Below are positions 24,401 through 37,333 of a stretch of DNA of 64,000 nucleotides, piece after piece (position 1 is the stretch's first letter; the number at the start of each line of letters is the position of its first letter). A program made the translations under genes and the position numbers. Below the pieces are notes generated by a model. It had not been told where the DNA came from. It was given only the letters and a program-made list of their open reading frames with translations, and ran no database searches. The stretch is from Hibiscus mutabilis (lineage: Eukaryota > Streptophyta > Magnoliopsida > Malvales > Malvaceae): positions 53,078,364 through 53,142,363 of the forward strand of contig CM033721.1 of NCBI GenBank assembly GCA_019671005.1. The letters run 5' to 3'.

Positions 24401-27400
24401 TGCTGGCTGAGGTAGTGATGGCTAACATGCGTAACCTTCCTCCCACTCATCCTCACACTGATGCTGATGATGAATTGCTGGAGGACATGTGCATAGTTGG
24501 AAGTAACACTCAAGCCAAGTATCCACCATCATTCTTAGTTGATGTTGTTTCACTATCAAGTACTTTCCCGCCAATAGCCTCACTGCTAAACTCCCAACAA
24601 TCAGTTCCCAATGAAATAGTGGTATGATCTTTTCCTTCTGCAGATGTTTGACACATGACACAAATAATGCATACAAATTATGTAAAAAACACATTTTATG
24701 ATGTTCCAACTAGTTTTTTAGTGAATGCCTGATTACTTTGATGGATTTGGGGGCTTGAACTTTCTTGACCATACCAAAGATGGGCCAACAAACAAATGCT
24801 TGACTAATATTTTGTGGGGCCAGTGATTTGATCGGGACACCTTTCTCCTCTTTAATTTTACTTTATCATGTTTGCATTGCTGTTTGGTTTTAATCCAACA
24901 TGTCTATTTTGTTGAAGATACAGACAACTGAAGTGGATGAAGAAGTTGATGTTGTGGCTGGCCCTAATAGTATTGTTGCATATGCTGGCATGGCTCATGA
25001 AGCTGAAAATGCTCTTTTGCCTGGAATTGAGATGATTGATGTACTTGCTCAATCTGATACCCATGATGCGGGAAGTCTTGAAAGTGGCATACCGGGTTTG
25101 GATTCTTCTTTTCATAACGACGGATTATCAGATGCTCAAGCGGCTTCCTCATTGTTCTCTACTGATCATGAAGACGCTAGTCAAGAACAAGGTACAAGTT
25201 TTGGTGGAAAGTCGCCTCTGCATGTGCTTCCATCAATTTCAATAGAGAGGTCTGAGGAGCTTAGTCCAAAAGCAGCAGTTAATGATTCCAGCGGCGTGGT
25301 TTCTTCAACAGCAACTTTTGTTGTTTCTTCACATTCTTTTGTCTTGCCCCAGATGTCAGCACCTGTTGTCAATCTTTCTGATGATCAGAAGGATGATGTG
25401 CAAAAGTTGGCTTATATACGCATCATTGAGGCATATAAGCAAATAGAAGTAGCTGGAGGTTCACAAGTTTGGTCTTCTCTGCTTGCATACCTGGGAGTCG
25501 AGGTAGTAAGCTTCTCAGGAATGTTTTTATCTTTCTACTGAGAACATCTAGTTGTGATATATTTATTAGTAGTAAGTGTAGAGAGTAGTGAAAACAGAAG
25601 AGAAAGTTTCTGTTTATTCGAATGAATCACATAGGTTACAACATAGAACTCTTTTATAGAGTCCTTGAGGATTTAACTCTAACTAGGACTCCTAACAATA
25701 GAAGACTTCTTAGATAACTCTTAATCCTTATCCTACTAATAGATAACTCTTAATCTTTTACATGACTTACAAGACTTTTACATTACATACAACTCTTAGA
25801 CATACATATCGTATTATCCTACACACTCCCCTCAAATTTGAGAGTATACGTTGTATAGTCCCACTTGGATAAGAACTCATCAAAAATTGATTTGGGTAAA
25901 GCTTTTGTAAGTACATCACCTAGTTTGTCTTCTCGTAGGAATATATAACAAAGAAGCTATCCCATTGTTAACCTTTTTCGAAATAAAATGCTTGTCTATT
26001 TCAACATGTTTTGTTTTGTCATGTTGAACTGGATTCCTAGCAATTTGAATTGCTGATTGGTTATCACACAAGATCTCAAACTTATTTTCTTGGTTTGTGT
26101 TTAACTCCTCAAGAACTTAAGTAGCCAAATTCCTTCACACATTCTTAGTGCCAAAGCTCGGAATTCTGCCTCTGACCGCTTCGAAACAATCGATTGCTTC
26201 TTACTTCTCCAAGTTACGAGATTTCCCCAAACAAAAGTACAAAGAGCCCACTGGTTGATCTTCTTTCGGTGAGTTCTCACCAACTAGAGTCGGTGAATAC
26301 TTTTTCACAGATCTATCTCGTGTCTTCTTAAACAATAAACCATGTCCGTGAGTCTTCTTCAAGTACACGAGGATTCATTTGTTCTTTGCCATGTGTTCTT
26401 CATTTGGATTGGTCATATCTTTGACTTATCACATTAACTGGAAAAGCAATGTCGGCACGGTTAGTGATAGATAGATCAATTTTCCCACTAATCTCTGAAA
26501 CCTTTCTTTGTCAACTAAAGAGCTGTTTCATTAGTAAATTTCAAGCTCCGCCTCCATTGGTGTATCTGTTGGTTTACACCCTAGCATTCCAGCTTCATCT
26601 AGTAGATCAAGGACATACTTCCTCCGATTTATCACCAACCCCTTACTTGACCTTGCAACCTCCATGCCCAAAAAATATCTAAGCTTCCCCAAGTCTTTTG
26701 TTTCAAACTCTCTATTGGAAGATTCTTCAAGCGCCTAATTTCTTCATCATCATCCTGTCAAGATTATGTCATTCACATAAACAATCAAGATAACCTTTTT
26801 ATTTTTTGAATTTACCTTAATAAAGAGTGTATGATCAGCTAGTGACTTTGTATCCATTCTTGAATATAACACAGTAAACTGTCAAACCAAGCTCGAGGAG
26901 ATTGCTTTAGGCCATAAAGTGACTTGTTGAGCTTACAAATTTTCGATTTCCTTCAATCGATTTTGACGGTGGAATCTTCATATAAACTTCCTCCTCTAAC
27001 TTCCCATTAAGAAATGCATTCTTGACATCCGGTTGGTGTAGATTCCAATCATTGTTGTGACAAGACTTAAACGAAAACTCGAATAGTGTTGAGTTTTGCC
27101 CTTTGGAGCAAAGGTTTTGATATAATCAATCCTATAGGTCTGTGTATATCCTTTAGCCACGAGCCTTGCTTTATATCTCTCGCAAACCGCCATCGAGTTA
27201 TATTTTCTGTAAAAGACCCATTTACAACCGATGTGTTTTTTTACCTTGGGGAAGATCCATTATTGTCCAGTACCATTTTTCTAAAGTGCACTAATTTCTT
27301 CTTCAACAACCCTTCTCCACTTAGGATGCTTTAGTGCCTCATCAATAGTTGTAGGAACTTCTTTTTCATCTAAACTTTTTGTAAAAGCTTTAAAGGATGG

Positions 27401-30400
27401 CATCAATGAGCTATAAGCAACAAAACGGATAGGGTGTTTAGTGCCTTTGTCTAACTCCTTTTCTAATAGCAATAGGAAAATCATCCAGTTAGGAGTAGTA
27501 GACTTATGATTACATTTCCTTCATCTTCCATATTGGCAATTGGACTCAAATCCAATTCTCGGCAAGTGTCGATTGCAAGATGGCCTCGGTATAGTTTTTT
27601 CTTTCTCCTTGTATAGGTCAAAAGTTGTTTGGGAGGAGTAGGTGTTTTGGAAGGATATTGAGAAGTTGTTGGTGTTTGTGAAGGGATTGGTAAAGGAGAT
27701 ACAGTGTGAAAACTGAGGGTGTTGTAGGCAACAAGGACGGATTTGTGGAGTGAGTGGATGAAAAGTTTGAAGGTATAGAAACAATAGGAGAGATTACGAT
27801 GTTGGTAGGAAGGTCAAGATCATCCCAATTCTCCCTTGAGTTGCAACCGTAGTAAAGTAAGGGTCCTGTTCAAAAAAGGTAAGATCCATAGTAACAAAAA
27901 AATTTTGAGATGGTGGATGATAGCATTTATAGCCCTTCTTAAGTGAAGAATACCCTACTAGCACACACTTTATAGATCTAGGATCTAACTTGGACCTATT
28001 ATTGGGTGAATTATGAAAAAACTGTACACCCAAAGATCTTAGGAGGTAATGTACAAGAAAGAGGCTTAAAAAAGTGGGGATATTTGTCCAAGAAAATGGA
28101 TTGAGGGGTTTGAAATTTCAAAATCTTCTTGGGCATGCGATTGATCAAATATGTGGCGATTAACAAGGCTTCTCCCCACAAGTACTTAGGAACATTATTG
28201 GTAAATAAAAGGGATCGAGTGACTTCAAGAAGGTGTCTATTCTTTCTTTCGCTACTCTCCATTCATTGGGGAGTGTCAACACAGAACTAATCTGAACTAT
28301 CCCCTTTTTTGAAAGGAATCACCCAAAGACCTAACAAAAAATTCACTTTGCCATTATCGGACTTAAACAATTGGATTTTAGTATGGAATTGGGTAATGAC
28401 CATGGTGTAAAATCTCTCAAAGATGCTTTTGAGTTTGATTTTTCTTTCATCAAATAAGTCCAAGTAGTCCTACTATGATCATCAATAAAAGTAATAAACC
28501 ACTTACAACCATCAGCATTCTTCACTCTAGAAGGGCCCCAAATATCACTATGGATCAAAGAAAAAGGGTGAGATGGTTTATAAGTAGATGGCAAATAGGA
28601 TGCTTTGGTTTGTTTAGCAAGAGGGCAGATATGGCATTTAAATAAGCTTGGCTTTTTATTGATGAATAAGGAAGGGTACAATTTTGCAAGATATTGAAAA
28701 CTAGGATGACCTAACCTAAAGTGCCACAATAAAATATCATTACTTTGTCCTAAGGCTGTAAAGGAACAAGGAGATTGAGAGATAGAAGAGGGTGGATTGC
28801 CATGAAGAACATAGAGGCCATTGTGCAATCTAGCATTGCCAATCATTGTCTTCGACTCCATTGCCTGCAAAACACAACCAGAAGCATTAAAAATTGTGGA
28901 ACAATTTAAATCATTGAAAGCTTGCTATGAGATATCGGGTTGCGAGCAAGATTAGGAACAAATAAGACATCATGGAGCAACAGATTTTCATTAATACTAA
29001 TAGAACCACGATACTGAATTAGATAAAGTGAGCCATCGTAGTTTTAATCGATCTACGAGAAGAAGATCTTTGTGTATTGAAGGAACAATTCCTTGTTACG
29101 TCATATGGTCGATGAGATGCCCAGTCGATGATCCACGTTGGAGTAAGTTGTGTGGATAATAGGTCTGAGGAAAGGAGTTACCTTGATTTCTTTCATGGCG
29201 ATTTGCCTCACGGGGCTTGCAAACTTTCCAAACAATTTATGGAGATCTTCGATCTGTTCCTTGGTAAAACTTGTGACACTCGAGGCGAAGCTTGATGGGG
29301 ACTGTGTGTCTCTAGAAGACCTTGGCTTCCAATCGATTGGTTTACCATGAAGCTTCCAAAGACTTCTCCTTGGAATGGCCACGGTTTCTTGCAATGATCA
29401 CACAGGGCACGCCTTTTCTAGTAGAAGTTGTCTGAGTGAGAAGAACAGATCCTTCATGGGAAGAATATTCGAGGGAGCATCACATTGCACCTGCTTTCCT
29501 CCTTCTTAATCTGCTGAAAAAACTTCTCTAATCGAAGGAAGAGGGAGCTGCCAAGAATCCTACTACGAACTGCATCTAATTCTTTATTTAATCCATGAAG
29601 AAATCGGAAAATTTCGCGTTGCAGGAATTTTTCTTGTCTGAGTAGCATCTCTTGGTGTCTCCCATTCATTACATTCATAAAGATCTATTTTTTGCCAAAA
29701 AGCATTTAGTGTGTTGTAGTATAGAGTGGTGACATTCCTTCTTGTTTGAGAACCAAGCGACCTTCAATCCCATACAATTACGAGATGTTATCGTACTCGA
29801 ATATGTTTCTTGGACAGCCCTCCAGATTTCAAATTTCTTTGTTTGGTAAAGGAGAAAGTTCCCGCCTACACTAGGGTCATAGAATTGAGCAACGAGGACA
29901 TCACACGGCTATTTTCCTGCATCCATTTGGTATAACCAGCAAAGTGGTGGTCAAGGTGTTCAACCTCCCCGTGAGATAGCCCAATTTGCCTCATCACGAG
30001 ATAAAAATCTTGTGATTGAGACCATTCCAAATAATTATTGCCATTCATCGATGACAAGTAATAACAAAATTTGGAAGTTTCATTGAGATCATCAGGACCA
30101 GAAAAAATTTCTGGTGAAGAAGTAATTTCAGTAGAGGAAGAAGAAGAATTGGCCATCGACTAGGGTTTAATTTAGAGGATCGAAACCCAAGCTGATACCA
30201 TGTAGAGAGTAGTGAAAACAAAAGAGAAAGTTTCTGTTTATTCGAATGAATCACATAGGTTACAACATAGAACTCTTTTATAGAGTCCTTGAGGATTTAA
30301 CTCTAACTAGGACTCCTAACAATAGAAGACTTCTTAGATAACTCTTAATCCTTATCCTACTAATAGATAACTCTTAATCTTTTACATGACTTACAAGACT

Positions 30401-33400
30401 TTTACATTACATACAACTCTTAGACATACATATCGTATTATCCTACAGTAAGTGCCTTACTAGTTTTGGCATTCTGTGCTAAACATGTTTTTGGTTTTCT
30501 TTTCTCAGTTGCCATCAGAGTTAGACCTACAGAAACTTCTACGAGAACACATCTTGTCAGATTATATTAACAATGAGGTAACTGGTTTTCCAACTTCTAT
30601 TCATGTTTGGATGTGCTTCAAGTTGCTGATTTGAAATAAACTACTTTTTATGACTTTATAGCTGAAACAAGTCCATTGAGACCATCAATATATTCTAATG
30701 TCACCTTTGCCTTTTACTGCTTTTTTTTTTTTGTTGTCACTGATTTTTCATTAAATTCATCTAAACTTCAAGCTAGCTAACGATAGTTATTGGATGGCTT
30801 CAGGGACACGAGTTGACATTGCGTGTACTCTACAGGTTATTTGGAGAGGCAGAAGAGGAAAGCGATTTCTTCTCATGTACAACTGCTGCTTCTGCATATG
30901 AAACATTCCTTCTGGCTGTTGTATGTATTTGTTTAATTATTTCTATCTTGTTCTTCCTGTTGTATCCCATCTTTCTGAGGAAACATCTTTAATGCAGGCC
31001 GAAACTCTTAGGGATACTTTTCCACCTTCAGACAAATCTCTAAGTAAACTTCTTGGTGAAGCTCCTTGCCTGCCAAAGTCAGTTTTGAATTTATTAGAGT
31101 CTCTGTGTTCACCTGGGATTTCAGAGAAAGCTGAGGAGTCACAAAGTGGAGATAGAGTTACTCAAGGCCTCAGCACCGTATGGAGCCTAATTCTATTGAG
31201 GCCTCCAATTCGAGATGTGTGCTTGAAAATTGCTTTGCAGGTTTGTGATTTATCTTGGATAATACTTCTGAATTCAGGTTCTCTTTTCCATTTCGTTTGT
31301 TTGACTTTTATTTTCTTGTTACCTTTTAAAGAGTGCAGTTCATCACTTGGAGGAAGTTCGAATGAAAGCAATACGCTTGGTAAGTGTTCATGATGCTATT
31401 GAAGAAATTAGATGGTTACTTGCTCTAATCTATCTTACTGTGGAGGATGTCTTCCATTTATAGGTAGCAAATAAGCTTTATCCTTTACCATCTATTTCTC
31501 AACAAATAGAAGATTTTGCGAAGGAAATGCTGCTCTCTGCAGTAAATATTGATGCTGCAGAAATAACAGATGCTGAAGGATTAATCACTGAATCACATAA
31601 GGTAACCCATATAGGACCTTGTGTTTTAAATTCCATCACTTCCAACCTTACTATATGCATAGTTTGTGTTACATTATTCAGAAATTGTTTTATATCTGGT
31701 TCAATTTGGAATAGCTTGATTTAATTTTTAGATCACTTTCTGCTGGATAGAATATCAAACAAGTATATGTTCATAGAGATGCACGTATATACATATGCCT
31801 GCCTATACATATAATATGTATATGCATGCATCCACACATTTACATTGTTGTTGTATGCTGTGTGTAGTATTAAACAATTACCAGGTGCAAAAAAAAAAAG
31901 AGGCCATGAGCTATTAGTTGTCTTAGAATTTCCTCTGTTATCTGCGTGTGTATTGTACTCTCTTTTTCATTTTCCTTCTTTTTTGGTGGGTTTGGGACAG
32001 AGCAAGCTAGGTGAGAGGTGAATTTTGTTCAGTACATGAAACTTTACCATCTTCTTTGACCATAAAAAAGATTAGGGGGGTTGTCAAACCAGGGGTACAC
32101 ATAATATATTTCATCTGCTTCCTTCACTGAAAAAATCTTAAATACTTGACAGGTTGGTAAAGAAGTTATTCAAAATTAACTGGAAATTGTGTTACTTTAA
32201 ATATAACTTTTTGTTACCTGTTGAGAGTTGTGTAGTGACTTCAGTTATACATAGTGTTAGATCTATTTGTTGGATTTCGTAATTAAGTTCTGACTGTAAT
32301 TTTTAACAGGATTCTGAGTTGGAAAAGCCATCAAATGAGCATCAGTCGATGAGTTCCACTGGTAATGACATCTCTGCTGATGTTCTTCAGTCAGAAACAT
32401 CTCAGAGTGGGTCATCCCCTTGTGTCCCTGAGGCACAGCGGTGTATGTCCTTGTATTTTGCTCTTTGTACAAAGGTGCTGCTTAATTCTTGAGAATTATT
32501 TTTGAGTACTTGTTTCTTCATAATCCTCAAGGGATTAATACTTTGCTGTTATATTCATTTGACAGAAACACTCTCTTTTTGGCCAAATATTTATTATCTA
32601 CAGTAGTGCATCAAAGGCAGTTAAGCAGGTTTGGTTAATGCCTATTCAAATCTTATTTTAGAAATTATCAAAATCCTTCATATTCTTTTTTGTGTTTTTT
32701 CCTAATATTAGTTGCACAATGCAGGCAATACATCGTCATATTCCAATACTGGTTCGTACTATGGGCTTGTCGTCTGACCTTCTTGAAATTATTTCTGATC
32801 CTCCAAGTGGAAGCGAGAATCTTCTGATGCAGGTTGGGATAGTTTAATAAACTCGCAAATTTTCTGAATCTCCTAGCTAAGGTTCTCAAGTTTTCTAACC
32901 GATTTGCCCTTTTCTTTTGTCCACTCGGCTTCAAATGCCAGGTTTTGCAGACATTGACAGAGGGGACGGTACCTTCTGCAGAATTGATATTTACCATCAA
33001 GAAGTTATTTGATTCAAAACTAAAGGTATGAGTAAGTTTGTTCCTTTTTTTGAGCGAGATTGCTTTGAGAAATATTGGTTAAGGTGTTTGGTTTGGATTG
33101 GTGACAGGATGTTGAAATTCTAGTTCCAGTATTGCCATTCCTACCAGGAGATGAGGTTTTTCTCCATTCTCTGAATATTTTCCTTTCCTTTTGTACCGAC
33201 CATGACTATTTTGCGCTGAATAATGTTTTCTTCAGTTGACTTGTGTAATTGGATTATATCTGTCAGAACTCAGAAATGTGATTCATGTCTAGACAAGACA
33301 GGATAATGCCCTAGAAGTTCAAGTCCTTAGTGGAATGATATCCTTGGTCATTCATATGTTTGTGGATCATTGGTTATGTTTTGATTTAGAATATGAAAAA

Positions 33401-36202
33401 GCATGTAAATATTCAAGAAAGTTTGGGATCACTATGTAATTCTTATTTTTACTAGAATCAAAGGCTAAGCTGTATTATTAAATAAAGATGAAAGCTTGGG
33501 CTAAGGGGGGTCCTTTCTAAAAGATTTCATGTCAGGAAGATACCTTCATTTTGTTTGTCATTTACCTGTCTCCTTCCATTAAATTCAGAATCAACTTCAA
33601 AAATGTGAATTAGTATTTGACACAAGATATCTATGAGAAATTGGTAGCATAGGTTATGTGGCAAGTAGTTGTTAGTGGTATTAGCTACATTGATTCTGTC
33701 ACGTCTCTTCAATATATTAGGTTAAAAGCTTCAGTTAAATTGTCTTATATGTTTGACTTTTGGTAGGCATAAGTTGCTTAGAGAAATAGGCAAATTCTTG
33801 TTGATACTCTTTTGGACTTCGTGTTCAACAAATTTATTTGATTTTCTTTTTGCTTACTATATTTCCTGGTGTATATTCTTAATAAATAGCTTCTCCAACT
33901 TCCTCTTCTTTAAGAGGTGTTCTTTGAATGCATTGTTTTGATTTTCTTTAGTGTTGCTTTCACCTTCTATGCTGCATTTTTCTTAACAGTTCTCTCTCTT
34001 TCTCTCTAGGTTTTGCAGCTTTTTCCCTATCTTGTAAATCTTCCTCTGGATAAGTTCCAAGCTGCACTTACCCGTTTGCTACAGGTATCTTTCTTCCCCT
34101 TGCCCTCCTACCCACAAGTTAAATCTCTATTAGAACTATTACTTATTTTATTCTTCTAGTCATTACTTATAGAGATCATAAGTTATGGTTGCTTGCATAC
34201 TACACCTTCACTTTTCTTTTGTTGCTTTTTGAATTCATTTACATGTAAAATTTTTCACGTGGAACATATAACATGTGAAATTTATAATGTTGTACGGCCA
34301 TTGTCAATATTATATTTTGATTGAAAATATTTCTTAAGGTAACAACCTGCTTTCGTTCTAGCTGCATTTTCTGGTTTATTGCTAATCGGACTCTGTACCT
34401 AGGGATCATCTCATTCTGGTCCGGTGCTCTCTCCAGCTGAAGTGTTAATTGCTATCCACGGCGTTGATCCTGAAAGAGATGGAATTCCCTTGAAGAAGGT
34501 TTCTTCACTTCCTTGATCTAGAATCTCTCCCCAGCCGTTTTCTGTTTCTCTCTTCTAAATATATTATTTGGAAATTCATAATTTATTATTTTTTTTTGTG
34601 CTGCAATCAGGTCACTGATGCATGTAATGCGTGTTTTGAGCAACGACACATATTCACCCAGCAGATTCTTGCAAAGGTCTTAAATCAATTGGTATGTGCC
34701 ATACCACTTTTTATTTTTATCACCAAATTTTCTACTGTCTGGCTGAATACGGATGATGAATGTTTTTATCCAATAGGTTGAGCAGATACCTCTTCCTCTG
34801 TTGTTTATGCGTACGGTATTACAAGCCATTGGTGCTTTTCCTGGACTGGTAAGTAATTGTATTTTAGCTTTCTTTCTTCATAGATATCATATATGGTTGA
34901 AGTTATTTTTTGCTGAAAAAGAAAAAGGCTCCCTAAATTAATTTTATTTTTTCTAGCATAGCAATACGGAAATGGTGCATGGCCAATAATTATAGATTTA
35001 TAGTTCAGTTCTTTTTATTTCTGCTTTCTTATCAAAAGGTTGTCTTCCAGTGGCTGCTCTTTATCTTAAAAAAGAGGGAAACACCTGTTTAAAAAATTTA
35101 ACATATAAGAAAATATATTCATGACTCATCGATGAATTGATCACCCTAAATATTGTAGGTGGAATTTATAATGGAGATTCTTTCTCGACTTGTAAGCAAG
35201 CAGGTGAGTATATTTATCACATTAACTTGACACTTGTTTTCTCCCTCTTCACTGTTCATGCTTATTTTATTAAATCATTGATTTGTTGCAGATATGGAAA
35301 TACCCAAAGTTGTGGGTAGGATTTTTGAAATGTGCCCTCTTGACAAAGCCTCACTCTTTCAGTGTGCTGCTTCAGGTGCATGTTTCTTTTGAAAACCAAT
35401 TTTGATATCCCAATATGAGCTAAACATATTCTTGATGTTTGTAATTTAATTAATGGGAAAATATATGATGCACTAGCGGTGGAAACATTTTGTTTATATA
35501 AGCGCCCTAATTTTAGGGTTAAGGATTCAGGTTAGGGGTTTAGGTTAGGGGTTTAGAATTTAGTTTGTGTTTATAATTTAGGGTTTAGGCTTTAGGGTAA
35601 CATGGTAGGGATTTAGATTTTTACCTATAACCCTTAAATTCTAACCCTAAACTCTAAATTCAAACCATAGTCCCTAAATTCTAAGCACATAAACCTAAAC
35701 CCCTTAAACTATGAACTCTAAGCTGAATCCCTAACCCCTAAATTTAAGGCGTTTGTGGAAACAAAATATTTTCACCGTCGGTGCGTGATATAATTACTCT
35801 TAATTAATTCTTCTATTTGTCTTTCAGCTACCTCCTCCACAGCTCGAAAATGCACTGAATAGGACAGTAGCACTCAAAGCTCCTTTGGTTGCTCATGCTA
35901 GCCAACAGAGTATCCGAACTTCGCTTCCTAGGTTCGCATGAAGAATTTTTCTCATTATCATTTATTTTGATTGGATGTAGAAAACTTCAACATAAACTCT
36001 ATAAAATCCCATCGAGTACTTGTCACGATCTCTTTTCTCTGGATTTGTGTTTTCTAGGTCTGTATTGGCAGTTTTGGGACTTTCTCCGGAATCTCAGACC
36101 TCCAGTCAGGCGCAGACAAGTCAGGCTCATACTGGGGATACAAGCAACTCAGAGAAGGATACGGTGGCAGAGATATCTAAAGAATCATCTGGTGGTAGCT
36201 GA
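21477..36202 (+). CDS. Symplekin-like pre-mRNA 3'-end processing scaffold gene, 27 exons
   Basis: Exons: 21477-21691, 21781-21940, 22206-22298, 22375-22480, 22611-22803(?), 23210-23383, 23833-23961, 24061-24621, 24918-25502, 30509-30577, 30804-30920, 30998-31240, 31332-31379, 31464-31601, 32310-32474, 32566-32628, 32725-32832, 32942-33025, 33108-33155, 34010-34084, 34403-34498, 34611-34691, 34777-34848, 35159-35203, 35292-35375, 35828-35931, 36058-36202. About 1330 codons, as in plant symplekins (Arabidopsis ESP4 and TANG1). The N-terminal third matches the Symplekin/Pta1 HEAT-repeat domain ([37 protein letters not shown]); residues about 1125-1285 match the C-terminal symplekin domain ([36 protein letters not shown]). 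Symplekin scaffolds the CPSF/CstF cleavage-polyadenylation machinery in the nucleus. Two problems: a 43-bp insertion at the exon 5 donor brings a TGA at 22805, and exon 6 lacks one base near 23282, shifting the frame at about codon 280. All other exons join in phase. Identification is firm; whether this copy makes full-length protein is open. Confidence 0.88.
22776..22936 (+). repeat. Perfect 48-bp direct repeat at the exon 5/intron 5 boundary of symplekin
   Basis: 22776-22823 and 22889-22936 are identical over 48 bp (from acatggaatctc to gaataaccagg). The first copy interrupts the expected Asn-Ser-Leu coding sequence just before the donor ag|gtatgg (exon end 22822), adding 43 bp with an in-frame TGA (22805-22807). 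The second copy lies fully in the intron. Confidence 0.85.
23362..23600 (+). repeat. Tandem duplication of the exon 6 tail and donor of symplekin
   Basis: 23362-23479 and 23480-23600 align over about 119 bp: cacccaagtgctgca, ggtatttatt, aaggttgcatc and tggcgtttctttcac-type phrases recur in order. The second copy includes a mutated exon end (gcagtg|gtattt), giving a decoy 5' splice site in intron 6. Identity is roughly 80 percent by eye, so it is older than the 48-bp repeat. Confidence 0.75.
25577..25823 (-). repeat. 3' LTR of copia element
   Basis: 247 bp, tgtagagagtagtg to tatcctaca, directly beside TSD GTAAG. It matches the other LTR at 246 of 247 positions by eye. Confidence 0.95.
26101..27484 (-). 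pseudogene. Copia reverse transcriptase and RNase H remnant
   Basis: Minus-strand pieces read [12 protein letters not shown] (27484-27281), [16 protein letters not shown] (27193-26996), the RT active-site block near 26760-26800 as [10 protein letters not shown], and RNase [17 protein letters not shown] with SEAEFRALA (26283-26101). The family active site is YVDD; here the first catalytic Asp is Asn (aat). Frames change between blocks. This copy cannot encode an active enzyme. Confidence 0.85.
28011..28870 (-). pseudogene. Copia integrase remnant
   Basis: The first piece (28870-28343) has the pre-integrase motif [11 protein letters not shown], the zinc pair [15 protein letters not shown] with the first catalytic Asp, and [11 protein letters not shown] with the second. 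The second piece (28262-28011) resumes at [10 protein letters not shown] after a frameshift that destroys the residues around the third catalytic site, then continues [20 protein letters not shown]. Confidence 0.88.
29101..30156 (-). pseudogene. Copia gag remnant
   Basis: It starts at 30156 with a Ser/Thr-rich leader, then the gag signature [19 protein letters not shown] and [20 protein letters not shown]. Later pieces (29678-29454, 29394-29101) are in other frames. This is the UBN2-type gag of plant copia elements. Confidence 0.75.
30201..30447 (-). repeat. 5' LTR of copia element
   Basis: 247 bp, followed at 30448 by TSD GTAAG and preceded on the plus strand by the reverse complement of the primer binding site (ccaagctgatacca). 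Confidence 0.95.
35471..35783. mobile_element. CACTA-like MITE with telomere-like interior, in symplekin intron 25
   Basis: The left end cactagcggtggaaacattt pairs with the reverse-complemented right end caccgacggtgaaaatattt. The inverted similarity extends well over 60 bp into both halves, where ttagggtt / ccctaaac motifs face each other. So the whole 313 bp is nearly palindromic. The TSD is unclear (gatg versus cgtg). Confidence 0.65.
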
Positions 36203-37333
36203 AGTTTATGAAAATTTTGCAAAATCTTATGCTTAAAGGTGCCTGCCATGGTTGGGTTCACAAGCTCCTAAAGCTGGACTTCCATGACAATTTTTTGCAA
36301 GGGGACGGAAATATGGAAGGGCTGGAAGGCAGTCGGTACTTGCTAATTAAATTTCGTTGATAAAGAGACTGGCTGCCAAAGCGTGAAATTATTGATTTCT
36401 CAAGAATTTCAAGGAGTTCTAATCAACGTGTACAATAGGATTGATTACGATTTTGGTAAGTTGAAGTAATGCACGCAAGGATTAGTAACATTGCAAGGAT
36501 CCACATCTCAAGGTATATATATTTGGTCCTATCAAACTAGCTTTACTTTTATAGCATTTCTTGGCATCAGTTGTAGAATTCAGAATTGGCACTCTTTTTA
36601 TCTTTTAATCTGAATCTATATTAATGATTCATGACTTGTCTCAAGATGGTTTACAGGTTATAATGAATTGGAAAAGTAAATACGGTTATAATATGCCTGG
36701 TAGATTTACCTCCAGTTGTTTTTCACTGGTATAAAATGCCGCCGGATTTTTTTTTTCTTTTCGACATGAGATTAATGTATAAGGCTTGACCCGATGTATA
36801 TCCGAATAGAATATAATAGAAACTTGTAGATACGAAGAATAATAATAATTAAAATTTATTTAAATCATAATATAATCTCGAGAAATTTACACAAGATTAA
36901 TGTTAGATTTGATGCTCAAAGAAAAAAAAATTGAGCGTAGAAGAAGTCAAAACCTCAAGATTTACCAACTGTGCTAGGCCTCATCAACATAATTTTTTTT
37001 CGCTATGTATTTGATTCTAAAGTAAAAATAAGAAGGATCAAACCTTTTTCATAACTAGATAACGGGCCTAAGCCGTTAGAAGTTAATAGAGGTAATATTG
37101 AAAATTGGAAAAAGTTAAAATAGACTTTCCAATTAAGTAAAATTTTACAATATTTAAGTTTCATTCTATTTAAATTTTACTATCTCTAATACTCTATTTT
37201 CAATTTAAATTTAACTATCTCTAATACTCTATTTAAGTTTCCTATTGAATTCTCAAAAGTTTTGTTGTAATTAAATTGTCTTTAATTTTTGTTTATTTTT
37301 CACTATAATTGTTAGAAAAGAATATATTTCATA
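36203..37333. other. 3' flank of symplekin and AT-rich spacer
   Basis: The stretch to about 36650 is the likely 3' untranslated region of symplekin. The remainder is AT-rich; a short repeated phrase actatctctaatactctattt occurs twice near 37180 and 37210. No gene was found. Confidence 0.4.

Larger units (their letters stand above)
25577..30447 (-). mobile_element. Ty1/copia retrotransposon in symplekin intron 9, antisense to the gene
   Basis: 4871-bp element flanked by perfect 5-bp duplication GTAAG (25572-25576, 30448-30452). LTRs are 247 bp (25577-25823 and 30201-30447) with TG...CA ends and a single difference (g/a near position 21). On the minus strand the primer binding site tggtatcagcttggg lies at 30186-30200 and the polypurine tract (tttgaggggagtg) abuts 25824. 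Gag, integrase, RT and RNase H remnants run in the copia order but are broken by many frameshifts and stops. Near-identical LTRs point to recent insertion; the dead coding region suggests it was mobilised in trans. Confidence 0.93.

Noticed and set aside
35516..35740. True interstitial telomere tract
   Set aside because: The TTTAGGG motifs are degenerate and inverted inside a MITE with matching ends, so not a chromosome-end relic.
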